Shown here in pieces: positions 27,588-36,374 of a stretch of 64,000 bases of DNA (its first letter is position 1; every line of letters starts with the position of its first letter). A program made the position numbers and the translations under genes. This DNA comes from Hyphomicrobium sp. CS1GBMeth3 (GTDB taxonomy: Bacteria; Pseudomonadota; Alphaproteobacteria; Rhizobiales; Hyphomicrobiaceae): assembly GCF_900117455.1 (NCBI RefSeq), contig NZ_FPHO01000002.1, forward strand, positions 1 through 64,000, read 5' to 3'. The notes under the pieces are model-generated. The model made no database searches. It was not told the origin of the DNA and worked only from the letters and a program-made list of their open reading frames with translations.

Positions 27588-28501
27588 GTGCGTATCTCCG
27601 GTGCTTTGAAGGATTTCGTGTTAAGTCCAACCATCCACGCCTGGGCGGCGAGTGCCGTCCTGGTTGATGGCGGTACGCAGATTGCAAACTCACGACCGGT
27701 GCCGCAGGTAACGCGCAGGAACCGGGCCTTAACATCGGGCAAATCAACCTCGACGAGCGTTCCGATCAACGGATCACTGTCAGCGTCAATGGCGCGCGCG
27801 TTGAGGTCGCGCAGGATCGTCGCCCAGCCCAGCATTTCGCAGGCCGCGCGTCGCAGTTCGACGTTGCTCTGTGAGAGAGCGACTGCTGCCGTCAGCGTGC
27901 TAGGATCTGTGATCCACTCAGCGGGGATTGCGACGCCGTGCCAATGGTAGAGCGCCCAGCCGTCTCGATAAGCGATGGATGGCCCATGCTGGTTGTGGAG
28001 CCGACCTTGCTCGTCACGATTGATCTCACTGGGCCTGTCCGAAATTGCCAGCACGTCTTCGTGCCACCAGACCCACCCGCATGATTTGATCAACGCTTCG
28101 TCGATTTCGAATTTGTCGAGCGTGTCGCCTCGCCACCCGAGCACGTCCCGCATGAATGAAATATATGCGCCCCAACCAGCCCAGAACGCACCCCCACGAT
28201 AATTGGATAGGCCCGACCTGACCTGCGACCCGACCAGCGACCCGACCTGCGACCTGACCTGCGACCCTGCTTCGCGAAGCAATGCCCACGCGAGAGCACC
28301 GCCAACCGTCGCTCCATACGGGGACGACATGCGCAGGATGATCGTTGGCCGCTCCAAATTGCACAGCGCATAGGCTTTGAGAGCGGCATCTGTCGCGCGG
28401 TCGAAATCAGCGGGGGCAGTAGATAGACCAATTTCAATCCACTGCTTGGCCCACGCTCCGCACTTTTCTGCCTGCTCGGCCGTGATGCTGGTTATTTTCA
28501 T
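27584..28501 (-). CDS. DUF6745-like protein
   Basis: 305 aa. The core GWVWWHEDVLAISDRPSEINRDEQGRLHNQHGPSIAYRDGWALYHWHGVAIPAEWI matches my memory of DUF6745, whose partner gene follows here too. Residues about 85-115 contain a short repeated part, SQVRSQVGSLVGSQVRSG, made by a 12-bp-type tandem DNA repeat. The ATG at 28501 has GAGAGGGGACT before it. Function unknown. Confidence 0.7.
   Translation of the reverse strand: MKITSITAEQAEKCGAWAKQWIEIGLSTAPADFDRATDAALKAYALCNLERPTIILRMSSPYGATVGGALAWALLREAGSQVRSQVGSLVGSQVRSGLSNYRGGAFWAGWGAYISFMRDVLGWRGDTLDKFEIDEALIKSCGWVWWHEDVLAISDRPSEINRDEQGRLHNQHGPSIAYRDGWALYHWHGVAIPAEWITDPSTLTAAVALSQSNVELRRAACEMLGWATILRDLNARAIDADSDPLIGTLVEVDLPDVKARFLRVTCGTGREFAICVPPSTRTALAAQAWMVGLNTKSFKAPEIRT
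28212..28268. repeat. Short tandem repeats within the DUF6745-like gene
   Basis: Iterations of GACCTGCGACC / GACCAGCGACC in steps of 12 bp, coding for (V/L)(R/G)SQ units. Length variation by slippage is expected and keeps the frame. Confidence 0.85.
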
Positions 28502-28524
28502 AGTCCCCTCTCCGGTAGATTTGG

Positions 28525-28785
28525 TCATGACTGACCTCCGCGGCGCGCTTCGAGCATCGCGTTGGCAAATAGGTAGCAAGCAGCCGCAACCTCTCTTTCG
28601 TCCAGATGTGATGGACCGGTCGCCTCAGGATGCGATGTTGATGCGATGTATCCTGCGAGCGCGTGCGCAGCGAAGTAGTCTCGAAGCGTCATGCCCCCCA
28701 CTACGGAGACGGATACCTCCCCGCCGAAGCATTCTGGCATCGTGTGCGGGAATGCCGGCCCGCCATCACCCAAAATCTTCTTCAT
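28525..28785 (-). CDS. Small conserved phage protein (GGPAFP/MTLRDYFAA type)
   Basis: 86 aa: DGGPAFPHT...GGMTLRDYFAAHALAGYIAST...EREVAAACYLFANAMLEAR. This is a common prophage early protein whose function is unknown. The chosen ATG has a GGGGGCGAAG site; it overlaps the end of the upstream gene by 20 nt. Confidence 0.75.
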   Translation of the reverse strand: MKKILGDGGPAFPHTMPECFGGEVSVSVVGGMTLRDYFAAHALAGYIASTSHPEATGPSHLDEREVAAACYLFANAMLEARRGGQS

Positions 28786-29047
28786 CGTCTTCGCCCCCTT
28801 CAAGCTTGGTGAGTAGGCCGCCACGAGAAGCAGGATCAGCTCGGCTAACGCGCGTCGCATCGGCCTCTTGATCGTCGCTCTCAACGTTTCGGCTCCATCG
28901 GTTGAACGCGGACACGAATTGCTTTGCGCTGATCGTCCCATCGGGCGCGGCGACGCGCAGGATGGCGTCATAGAGGCTTGCAGGTACGATGATCGCGGCC
29001 CGCTCGCGGTTTGCATCAAGCTCGACATCGATCTCACCCCAGGCCAT
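28766..29047 (-). CDS. Hypothetical phage protein
   Basis: 93 aa starting MAWGEIDVELDANRERAAIIVPASLYDAILRVAAPDG; the end is acidic (GGEDDEEDFG). No family recognised. It overlaps both neighbours slightly, as usual in this operon. Confidence 0.6.
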   Translation of the reverse strand: MAWGEIDVELDANRERAAIIVPASLYDAILRVAAPDGTISAKQFVSAFNRWSRNVESDDQEADATRVSRADPASRGGLLTKLEGGEDDEEDFG

Positions 29048-29477
29048 GCGGCGCTCCGTTTCGATGTGCGATGATGATCCGCTCCATCTGCTCAAGGTTC
29101 GGACTGGCTGCGTAGAGGGCAGCGGCAAGTCCGTGCGGATCTGCAATGCCGTTTGTGCGGAACCATTCGAGCTCGCGGCGCGATCCGAGCTTCTCGACGC
29201 CGCGGATGTGGGCCTCTTCGCTAAGGGGGAGGCCCCACTTGTCGGTTGCGCGCATGCCGGCACCGCGTTCAGCCCGCGCGGGGCCGGATTTCAAATGGTG
29301 AACCTGACCGGCAGGTCTCTGGCCGGTGACAACACAGGGAAGCTGCCGCAGCACCTCGAGGTGACGCTCGGAGTTGCCGTCTCGACGCTGGTAGGCTGTC
29401 GGCTTGCGCTTTCCGCGAGCTGCTACCGGAGCCTTGAAGTTTCCGAGCACGCGTTCCCGATAGATCTGTTGGCTCAT
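29034..29477 (-). CDS. HNH-like (DUF968/Ref-type) putative nuclease
   Basis: 147 aa. RQLPCVVTGQRPAGQVHHLKSGPARAERGAGMRATDKWGLPLSEEAHIRGVEKLGSRRELEW gives a zinc Cys, a catalytic-type HH and the later H of a treble-clef HNH fold, as in DUF968 phage nucleases. Probably acts in recombination beside the annealase and exonuclease of the same operon; the pairing CxxT with a single Cys is weaker than classic HNH. Confidence 0.7.
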   Translation of the reverse strand: MSQQIYRERVLGNFKAPVAARGKRKPTAYQRRDGNSERHLEVLRQLPCVVTGQRPAGQVHHLKSGPARAERGAGMRATDKWGLPLSEEAHIRGVEKLGSRRELEWFRTNGIADPHGLAAALYAASPNLEQMERIIIAHRNGAPHGLG

Positions 29478-31213
29478 AACGCATCCTCGAAGCTGAACAT
29501 CGGTTGCGGGGCTTCCTTGGGCTCCGCAGCGACAGGCGCGGCCTCGATCGAGCGGCCGGCAAGGTAGAGCTCTGCAAGGCGCTGAATACGGGTTGCGTCA
29601 GAGTGCTGATCGGACGGCGCCGAGAGCGGGTCGACGATGCCCTGAGATTGGCTCGCCTTGAGCCCGAGCACTGAGATCACTGTCGGATCCGAGCCATCGT
29701 CGGCGTGGAGATAGATCGCGTCGACCTGCTCCGTCTGTCCCGGCCTGCGGAGGCGCCCGCAGCACTGCGCATGCACCTGAGGCGACCAGTCGAGCTCGCC
29801 GAAGACGATCGTGCGGCAACGTTGCTGCAGGCCATCAAGGCCTGCGCCCGAGCGCAGCGACATGATGAAGAGGTTCGTCTCGCCCGAACAGAAGGCCTGC
29901 TTGGCCTTCTCCTTTTGTGCTGCCGTCTCGCTGCCCGTGAACATCACCGGGCGATAGCGGGAAAGGTCGCGCAGCCAGATCTCGTAGACTTCGCGGTGCC
30001 AGCCGCAAAGCAGCACCGGCTGGCCGGCGTCGAGCAGGATGCGGACGAACGCGGCCACATGGGGGGCCTTGGCGACGCCCGTGATCTTGCGCAGCATCAT
30101 ATCGAACTCGCGCGCTGCCTTGCCCTTCTCGTGGAAGGTCTCGGCATTGAGCACGCGGCGCGCCAGCGTGCGGATCAGTGCGTCGTCGGCCTGCATCACC
30201 GTATCGTCAAACGGCACGGTGTGCGTGATGACGTTGAGCGGCGGGCGCTGGTTGCCGATGTCGTCGTCGGTGCGCCGAAGCGAAATGTGGCGCTCGCGAA
30301 GATAGGTACCGAGGGCCTGAGGCTCGTCGACAATCCAATGGTTGCCCGGACCCATCGAGCACCATTCGCGCTTGAAGTCGTCGAAGGATCCGAGCGCGCC
30401 AGGCTCGAGGACATTGACGATCTCGAAGATCTCGGAGCCGTAATTATAGATGGGGGTTGCGCTGAGCCCGAGAGCGACCAGGGCCCGTTGCCGGAAGGCG
30501 AGGGCGGCCCGGCCTTTGGCTGTGTTTTCCCCGTGACGCAGCTCCTGCACCTCGTCGAAGACGATGCTCTTGAAGGGCGCCTGCTCGGCGAAGTCGATCC
30601 AGCCGGCGAGCTTCGTGTATGTGCAGAGGTAGACGTCCGCCTTCGGGAGTTCGTAGGGCCTCGTCGACTTGATCTCATGCGTCGTCAGCGTCGTGAACTC
30701 GTAGACCTTGGCGGCCCACTGGCGCACAAGGTGCGTGTTGGCGATAATCAGCGCGGGCAGATATTCGCGGTCGGAGATCGTTGCGAGGGCGGATACCGTC
30801 TTACCGAGGCCGAGGTCGTCCATCAGCAGCAGTCGGCCTTTGCGTCGGCACAGTTCGGCGGCTTGCGCCTGATAGGGATAGGGGCTTTCGCCGTCTCGGA
30901 ACCCGGCATTGCCCGAGGGGGACCACTCGCCCGAAAGAATGCTGGTAAGCTCTGCCTGCCCCTGCTCAAAGAGGGTTTTGCGCGCGTGGAGGTGGTGCAG
31001 ATCGGCTAGGGAGATGTCGAGCGGGTAGCGCTCCATAAACCAAGCGAGATCGGCGTCCGTCTGCGCGTCGCCTTCAATGCGGAAGGGTGAGCGCGCCGTG
31101 CGCGGGACGCTGCGAAACAGCTCCTTGAGCCTCAGGGCGACGTGCGGCTCCACATCGAGCCACCATCCGCCGTTCTCGTGCCAGGCCCGGCCGTAGGTGC
31201 GCTTTAGAGCCAT
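29474..31213 (-). CDS. SNF2-type superfamily 2 helicase
   Basis: 579 aa. Q-like region YPYQAQAAELC, Walker A MDDLGLGKTVSAL near 140-152, DEAH-like motif II FDEVQEL, motif III LGLSATPIYN, and the second RecA domain with SLRSGAGLDGLQQRC and QCCGRLRRPGQ (motif VI). It translocates on DNA in phage replication or recombination. Start ATG at 31213 overlaps the stop of the nuclease-like gene, implying coupled expression. Confidence 0.9.
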   Translation of the reverse strand: MALKRTYGRAWHENGGWWLDVEPHVALRLKELFRSVPRTARSPFRIEGDAQTDADLAWFMERYPLDISLADLHHLHARKTLFEQGQAELTSILSGEWSPSGNAGFRDGESPYPYQAQAAELCRRKGRLLLMDDLGLGKTVSALATISDREYLPALIIANTHLVRQWAAKVYEFTTLTTHEIKSTRPYELPKADVYLCTYTKLAGWIDFAEQAPFKSIVFDEVQELRHGENTAKGRAALAFRQRALVALGLSATPIYNYGSEIFEIVNVLEPGALGSFDDFKREWCSMGPGNHWIVDEPQALGTYLRERHISLRRTDDDIGNQRPPLNVITHTVPFDDTVMQADDALIRTLARRVLNAETFHEKGKAAREFDMMLRKITGVAKAPHVAAFVRILLDAGQPVLLCGWHREVYEIWLRDLSRYRPVMFTGSETAAQKEKAKQAFCSGETNLFIMSLRSGAGLDGLQQRCRTIVFGELDWSPQVHAQCCGRLRRPGQTEQVDAIYLHADDGSDPTVISVLGLKASQSQGIVDPLSAPSDQHSDATRIQRLAELYLAGRSIEAAPVAAEPKEAPQPMFSFEDAL

Positions 31214-31569
31214 GCCGCACCCATATTCAGGACGCGGCACGGCTTGCCGAGGATGGTGGATGGTAGATCGATCGCCTTGGATGTGATCAGGATGAGGCCG
31301 CCCAGGTCCGAAGCCTGAGCGTAGCGGCAGAACTGCCGGAAGATCGCGCCCGTCGAGCCCTTGATTTTGACCTCTATTCCGATGTCGGCGACTTTGAAAT
31401 CGATGCGTCCGCCCGGCGCCATTGCCTCGCGCTCGACGAGCGCGCCAAACTTCGCGCGCAGGGCGGTAGAGATCGCCGCCTGCGTCCGGATCTCGTCTTC
31501 AAGAGGGAAGCGCTTGCCGGCCAGAACGGCCGTCACGGCGTCAATGTCGAGCTTGCAGAGGGTGTTCAT
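31204..31569 (-). CDS. Putative PD-(D/E)XK nuclease
   Basis: 121 aa. LVEREAMAPGGRIDFKVADIGIEVKIKGSTGAIFRQFCRYAQ has the D...EVK layout of the PD-(D/E)XK core (RIDF then EVKIK), followed by LGGLILITSK as the next strand. It is translationally coupled to the SNF2 helicase, so the two may act as a pair. The call rests on motif reading only. Confidence 0.6.
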   Translation of the reverse strand: MNTLCKLDIDAVTAVLAGKRFPLEDEIRTQAAISTALRAKFGALVEREAMAPGGRIDFKVADIGIEVKIKGSTGAIFRQFCRYAQASDLGGLILITSKAIDLPSTILGKPCRVLNMGAAWL

Positions 31570-32087
31570 TCTGCGGCCCCCGGTTCGACGGAGAGTGTAT
31601 GTGAGAGAATTAGACTGCTCTCAGCATTCCACAGTGCTTGGGCGCGTTTTCGCTTGAGGTCTGCGCAGCTGTCGCACGCTTCAGGAATGCGCTCGCTTCG
31701 AGTGCAGATCTCAACCGATCGGGATTCTCCGCAATCGCAGCACACCACCTGACGGTGTAGCGGGCCTATTACGGTCATCATCCTTTGAGGATTGCTCCAT
31801 TTCATCAGGGCGAACGCTAGCTTTTGAGCGCCGGGCGCGGCTCTCGGTCCAAGCCAGTACATAAACCTGACGAATGCTATTCGAAGGGGGCCGTCAGCAA
31901 TCTCTCCTGCCGCGACAGCGCTGTCATTCAGCGAGGCTATTAGTGCTGAGCGCTTGTCGCGGTATGCTTCGTCGAGAGATCTGAGTTCATCCGAAAGAGC
32001 CAGAGCGTTTCTCACCAACAAAGCATCGCTGTCGCCGGCCTTTGCCATGGCCTCGGCGAGTGCTTCGTTTATTTGTGCTTCGTTCAT
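31566..32087 (-). CDS. Phage protein with C-terminal CxxC zinc motif
   Basis: 173 aa. Helical N-terminal half (ALAEAMAKAGDSDALLVRNALALSDELRSLDEAY) and a zinc-finger-like end CCDCGESRSVEICTRSERIPEACDSCADLKRKR with two CxxC pairs. Unknown role, maybe nucleic-acid binding. Confidence 0.65.
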   Translation of the reverse strand: MNEAQINEALAEAMAKAGDSDALLVRNALALSDELRSLDEAYRDKRSALIASLNDSAVAAGEIADGPLRIAFVRFMYWLGPRAAPGAQKLAFALMKWSNPQRMMTVIGPLHRQVVCCDCGESRSVEICTRSERIPEACDSCADLKRKRAQALWNAESSLILSHTLSVEPGAAE

Positions 32088-32266
32088 TCTGCGGCCTCCC
32101 GAGCGGCGTTGATCCGGTTGCGGCGAACGGATTCGGCGAGTTGCTTCCGAAGCGCGAGGATCTGTTCTTGCTGGCGTGCAACCGTTGCCGTAAGTGAGGC
32201 CAGTTGGCGTTCTCGGAGAGCTTCTCGCTCAGCGGCCAGCGCGGCGACTGTGTATCTGCGTTTCAC
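32084..32266 (-). CDS. 60-aa coiled-coil protein
   Basis: Nearly all one helix: AALAAEREALRERQLASLTATVARQQEQILALRKQL, with heptad spacing of leucines. ATGA overlaps on both sides. Unknown function. Confidence 0.6.
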   Translation of the reverse strand: MKRRYTVAALAAEREALRERQLASLTATVARQQEQILALRKQLAESVRRNRINAAREAAE

Positions 32267-32811
32267 GCTGCTGCCTCCGTCTCGCGTGCCAAATCCTCGG
32301 GCTCGGCGCCAACGATTGCTTTAATGTCGTCGTAGATGTGCTGGCGGATCGGGATGAACCCCGCTTCATCGAGGTGGTCGTAGTCCATCGATTTCGAGAT
32401 GAAGACGCGGACCACGGGGCAGCCCTTAACTTCGCCCGTTCTGATAAACGGATACTGCCCAGCGGCCCGCAGGCGGTTCACGAGATCGCTGACCGACGCT
32501 ATGACCATCTGCCGTGAGCGCTCATCATCCGGGAACGGGAAGTCGATGCGGTCGCAATGACCGGCGCGCACGAGCAACCAGGCGCGCAACAGTTCGGCGT
32601 CGCCATCCGGCTCGGGATCGGCGCCATGGGGCCAGTGCACGGCCGCCGCAGCGATCACAGCGAAGAACATGCGATGCGCCGGCGACGACCGAGGCAGTTT
32701 CACGTTGTTCTTGAGCGGCCGACCCTCGGGCAGCTTCATCATCCGGCTCTCGGCCTCGGCGTTCGCCGGGAGAAGGGCGCGACCGACGCGGCGCATCAAC
32801 ATCTCAGGCAT
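32263..32811 (-). CDS. DUF1367-like phage protein
   Basis: 182 aa. VKLPRSSPAHRMFFAVIAAAAVHWPHG...ELLRAWLLVRAGHCDRIDF resembles the core of DUF1367 phage proteins (RP...HRKFF....W....AGY). A basic N-terminus precedes. Function unknown; it sits in a run of small early genes. Confidence 0.55.
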   Translation of the reverse strand: MPEMLMRRVGRALLPANAEAESRMMKLPEGRPLKNNVKLPRSSPAHRMFFAVIAAAAVHWPHGADPEPDGDAELLRAWLLVRAGHCDRIDFPFPDDERSRQMVIASVSDLVNRLRAAGQYPFIRTGEVKGCPVVRVFISKSMDYDHLDEAGFIPIRQHIYDDIKAIVGAEPEDLARETEAAA

Positions 32812-33052
32812 GGGCGCCCTCCATCTCTTCGGCTGAGAACGTCAGCACGCGAGCGGCGTGCACACGAAACGAACGCGCTGGGCCGCCTCCTTCGGGCCAC
32901 GCGGCAAGGTCGGCTTCCTCAAGCAAGGGATCCCGCTCGCAGAGGTATTTGAAATGCGCGACGACGGCACCGTGCGCGTCCTGGGCGTAGGACGTCGCCC
33001 AGCTGTCGGGGTCATGTATTTCGTCGACGTAGGCGACCTTCCAGAATTTCAT
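32804..33052 (-). CDS. Hypothetical phage protein
   Basis: 82 aa: MKFWKVAYVDEIHDPDSWATSYAQDAHGAVVAHFKYLCERDP with an acidic end. A small alpha/beta protein of unknown function; overlaps both neighbours by a few bases. Confidence 0.6.
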   Translation of the reverse strand: MKFWKVAYVDEIHDPDSWATSYAQDAHGAVVAHFKYLCERDPLLEEADLAAWPEGGGPARSFRVHAARVLTFSAEEMEGAHA

Positions 33053-33348
33053 GGCGCCGCCCCCATCATGGCCATGACCACCTTGCGAGCGGCGGCGTTG
33101 CGCTGCTTGGCAGCATCCGACAAGCGGCATTTGTCGCCATCCCGAAGCGCCGTGAGCACAATCGTGAGGGGCAGCGTGCCGACTTCCTCGGGTGGCAGAA
33201 GACGCGCCAGGCGGGCGCGAAGCTGGGCTTCAAGCCCGTTGTCTTTCAGGCTCTCGACCAGCACGTCGAAGGCGGTAAGCAGCGAATTGCGCGGATTCTC
33301 GGGCTCGCTGCGCTCGATGGCGGCGTGAGCGTGGGCTGCGGGTGTCAT
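33049..33348 (-). CDS. Hypothetical phage protein
   Basis: 99 aa helical protein: NSLLTAFDVLVESLKDNGLEAQLRARLARLLPPEEVGTLPLTIVLTALRDGD. No known family. The ATG at 33348 overlaps the next stop by ATGA. Confidence 0.6.
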   Translation of the reverse strand: MTPAAHAHAAIERSEPENPRNSLLTAFDVLVESLKDNGLEAQLRARLARLLPPEEVGTLPLTIVLTALRDGDKCRLSDAAKQRNAAARKVVMAMMGAAP

Positions 33349-33635
33349 TGGCGTGTGCCCTTCGCAAGAAACTCGGTGCGCCGCGCGCGGGCGTGAAGAA
33401 GGCCATCGATCGCCTTTTGCCGGGCCATCGCCAAGCCGTAGTGCGGCCGGTTCTCCTGACCCGGCCATGGGCAATTCCATCCGGTGGCCATCAAGCCTTC
33501 ATCGTCTTCAGCGATGACGAGCGTCATGCGCTTGTAGGTGATGGCGAGCAGGCCGACGATACCGAGCCGCTCTTCTGTTTCGCTCACGCCGAGATCATTC
33601 GTCTCGGCCCCATTTCTGATGTCCATTACGGTCAT
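33345..33635 (-). CDS. Hypothetical phage protein
   Basis: 96 aa: GIVGLLAITYKRMTLVIAEDDEGLMATGWNCPWPGQENRPHYGLAMARQKAIDGLLHA. A compact alpha/beta domain of unknown role; start overlaps the methyltransferase stop by ATGA. Confidence 0.6.
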   Translation of the reverse strand: MTVMDIRNGAETNDLGVSETEERLGIVGLLAITYKRMTLVIAEDDEGLMATGWNCPWPGQENRPHYGLAMARQKAIDGLLHARARRTEFLAKGTRQ

Positions 33636-34519
33636 GCGATTGCTCCGAAGAGGGTGCCGACGCTTGCCTGCGCCTCGGCGTCGACGAGGTACTTCACCGC
33701 TTGGCGGAAGTAGGATTCCTTTAGCTCGACGCCGACATACTTGCGGCCGGTCTTGAGCGCCGTGACGCCCTCCGATCCGATGCCCATGAACGGGGAGAGC
33801 ACGACGTCGCCGGGGTTGGACCAGAGGCGGATCGCACGCTCGATCAGATCCAATTGGAGAGGGCAAAGATGGCGCTCGTCCTCGCCCTCGCGCGCCATGC
33901 GGACGTTGAGCACGTTGCCTTGCCGGATATCCATCCAGACCGGCGACGCCCATTGCTGCCACTGGTCGACGGGGAACTCGTGCTCGTCGTGCCCGACGCG
34001 CTCCGGGTTGTCGCCCGGCTTACGGAACACGAGCAGATAATCCGGCAGCCCCGTGCGGGACATGCAGCTATCCTTCTTGATTTGCTTGTAGAGGAGGCCG
34101 AGTGCCTTGGTGCGCTGCATCTCGACGACGGGATCGCGCCAGACTGTCACCCGGCAATGAAAGATGAACCCTGCCTCGATGTGCGCGCGCACGATATCGT
34201 CGGAGAACGGCTTCACGCCGATAAAGCCATCCTTACCCTTGCGGCTAGGCAGATCGGTGCAGTGCACGGCCGTCAGGCGGCCCGGCTTCAGCACGCGCAG
34301 CATGTGGCGGATCACGTGGCAATACTGCTCGAAGAATTGGGCATCACCCGAGACGTTGCCCATGTCGGCGGCGCTGTCCGAGTATACGAACAGATCTCCG
34401 AAGGGCGGCGAGTAGACCGAGAATCCGACGCTCGCGTCCGGAAGATCGCTGAGTGCGTGCACGCAGTCGCCGTGGATCGCCAGGAACCCGTCGCCTGTGT
34501 GCTGGTCGAGAATGGTCAT
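33632..34519 (-). CDS. N4-cytosine/N6-adenine DNA methyltransferase
   Basis: 295 aa, beta-class order: catalytic motif IV SPPFGDLF near 40-47 comes before the SAM-binding motif I (VLSPFMGIGSEGVTALK near 245-260), followed by YVGVELKESYFRQA. SPPF is compatible with either N4-cytosine or N6-adenine. It overlaps the second helicase gene by ATGA. Probably protects phage DNA; no cognate restriction gene is next to it, apart from the nuclease-like proteins at 29-31.5 kb. Confidence 0.88.
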   Translation of the reverse strand: MTILDQHTGDGFLAIHGDCVHALSDLPDASVGFSVYSPPFGDLFVYSDSAADMGNVSGDAQFFEQYCHVIRHMLRVLKPGRLTAVHCTDLPSRKGKDGFIGVKPFSDDIVRAHIEAGFIFHCRVTVWRDPVVEMQRTKALGLLYKQIKKDSCMSRTGLPDYLLVFRKPGDNPERVGHDEHEFPVDQWQQWASPVWMDIRQGNVLNVRMAREGEDERHLCPLQLDLIERAIRLWSNPGDVVLSPFMGIGSEGVTALKTGRKYVGVELKESYFRQAVKYLVDAEAQASVGTLFGAIA

Positions 34520-35916
34520 GCCGCCAGCCATGCGGGGGCCTCCAAGCGCTTGCGGGGTTGATAGGTAACCTTGGCGTCGGCCGACTGGTGCGCGCGGCGC
34601 ATAGCCGAAACCATTTCGGCCTTCATCATCTCGTGAGCCTTCGCCTTGAGGCGCACGGCATCAAATATCGGCCGTTCCGTATCGGCGAGCGCGATGTGCA
34701 CTTCGACGGGTCGCGTCTGGCCGAAGCGCCAGCACCTGCGCACCGCTTGGTAATAGGCTTCGTAGGAATAGCTCATGCCCACGAAGGCCATCCGAGCGCA
34801 GTGCTGCCAGTTCAGGCCGTAGCCGCAGATCCGCGGCTTGCTCACAAGCACGCGGATATCGCCATTGGCGAAGGCAACGAGGCGCTCTTCCTTCTGCTCG
34901 GGCTTCATGGAGCCGCGAACCTCGACTGCGCCACCGATGCGCTCGATCAGTGCCTCGGCTTCTGCATCGGTGTCGCACCAGATTACCCACGGCTCGCCGG
35001 CATCGGCGGCAACGGCCTCGGCGATCGCGTCTGCCCTGACGTCGACGGTGAGTTTCTTCTCTCGGTGAATGCTTGTCGCGCTGGCCTCAACGGACCGGAA
35101 CATGAGCGATTGCCCGTCGCGGTCTTCGCCGGCTCCATCGGTCAGATCGACACCGACGCGATGCACCGTTTCCTCGAGATCCGGCAGGATGAAGCCGGCA
35201 TCCGAGTAGCCGAGGTCCGAAGGTCTGGAAACGCAGCGCGCCCATGAGGCAACCCAATCCCAAAACGACGCCACGGCGTGCCCCTTGAGGCGCCAGGCCT
35301 GCGAGGCCTCGGAGGTATCGTTGATGAACCACCGCGAGAGCATTTCCCGGCTCTCCATGGCGCCGAGGAATTGCGAATGGTTGCCGAGCTCCATGTGATC
35401 GTTCGGCGCCGGCGTCGCGGTGCACGCCAGCCGATACGGCGTGCGTTTAAACGTCTCGATCAGCTTGCGCGTGGTGGCGCCCGTAAAGCTTTTCAGGATC
35501 GAGCTTTCGTCGAGGACGACGCCAGCAAAGGCGTCGGGATCGAACTTGTCGACGCGCTCGTAATTGGTGATGACGATCGGAACGCGGCGGCCGGGCTCGC
35601 GTTGGTATTCGGCCTCGATGCCGAACTTCTCCGCCTCTCTCTGATGTTGCGGCCCGACCGCGAGCGGCGCCAGCATCAACACCGGCTTGCCGGCATACTC
35701 GGCAATGACGCGGCCCCACTCAAGCGCGACCAGGGATTTGCCCAAGCCGGTATCGAGAAAGGCCGCGCCACACCCCGACCGCAGGAGGAACTCGGTTGTC
35801 TGCGCCTGATGCGGGAACATCGCGGCGTTGAGGGTTGGGATCGAGGCGAGGCCGCGGGGCTCGAAGGCCACGCGCTTGCGCGCCAAGAGTTCCTGATAGG
35901 AGGCGAGGGCGGTCAT
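34516..35916 (-). CDS. DEAD/SNF2-type phage helicase
   Basis: 466 aa. Walker A LDTGLGKSLVALEW near 54-67, motif II VVLDESSILKSF, motif III CTATPAPNDHMELG, and motifs V-VI SKPRICGYGLNWQHC and YQAVRRCWRFGQTRPVEVH. This type is common in siphovirus replication modules next to a DNA methyltransferase. The start overlaps the upstream stop as TGATG. Confidence 0.9.
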   Translation of the reverse strand: MTALASYQELLARKRVAFEPRGLASIPTLNAAMFPHQAQTTEFLLRSGCGAAFLDTGLGKSLVALEWGRVIAEYAGKPVLMLAPLAVGPQHQREAEKFGIEAEYQREPGRRVPIVITNYERVDKFDPDAFAGVVLDESSILKSFTGATTRKLIETFKRTPYRLACTATPAPNDHMELGNHSQFLGAMESREMLSRWFINDTSEASQAWRLKGHAVASFWDWVASWARCVSRPSDLGYSDAGFILPDLEETVHRVGVDLTDGAGEDRDGQSLMFRSVEASATSIHREKKLTVDVRADAIAEAVAADAGEPWVIWCDTDAEAEALIERIGGAVEVRGSMKPEQKEERLVAFANGDIRVLVSKPRICGYGLNWQHCARMAFVGMSYSYEAYYQAVRRCWRFGQTRPVEVHIALADTERPIFDAVRLKAKAHEMMKAEMVSAMRRAHQSADAKVTYQPRKRLEAPAWLAA

Positions 35917-36365
35917 CAATAAAGCTCCAACTGACCGACGTTGCATCCTCCGCAGCGCCACGATGGCGACACGCGGTTCAGGAGGATGTCGAGATCTTCG
36001 CGAGCGATGGCTGCATCGCCACGGAAAAGCTTCTCCCGGATCTGTATGAGGTTGAGGATGTCGTCACCCTGTAGAGCGACAGACTCTTCAAGTTCATTGA
36101 CGCGATCGCGGAGCTGGTTCACTTCGTCCGGCTCGTATTCGTCCTCTAGGGTTTCAAGCTTTTGGCGAAGCTCGGCGATGGTCGATTGGCTGCTGTCGCG
36201 CTGCTCAGTCAGCGTTTCGACAGTCTTCTTGAGCAGTTTGTTGCTCTTCCGCTCGGCTGCGAGTTCCGCCTGCGTCTGCGCGAGCATCTGCTGAAGGTCG
36301 CTGACGTCCTGCGGATTGCCGGGGTCGCCGGCGAGGTCGTGCAATGGCTTGACTTTCTTGCTCAT
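35916..36365 (-). CDS. Coiled-coil phage protein with CxxC
   Basis: 149 aa. Long coiled coil from about 20 to 105 (LQQMLAQTQAELAAERKSNK...LRQKLETLEDEY...LRDRVNELEESV) and a C-terminal SWRCGGCNVGQLELY. Sits between the clamp and the helicase genes. Function unknown. Confidence 0.65.
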   Translation of the reverse strand: MSKKVKPLHDLAGDPGNPQDVSDLQQMLAQTQAELAAERKSNKLLKKTVETLTEQRDSSQSTIAELRQKLETLEDEYEPDEVNQLRDRVNELEESVALQGDDILNLIQIREKLFRGDAAIAREDLDILLNRVSPSWRCGGCNVGQLELY

Positions 36366-36374
36366 CGGTTCCCC

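Noticed and set aside
28204..28272. CRISPR-like short repeats
   Set aside because: Repeats are contiguous, 12 bp, in frame and inside a gene, with no spacers.
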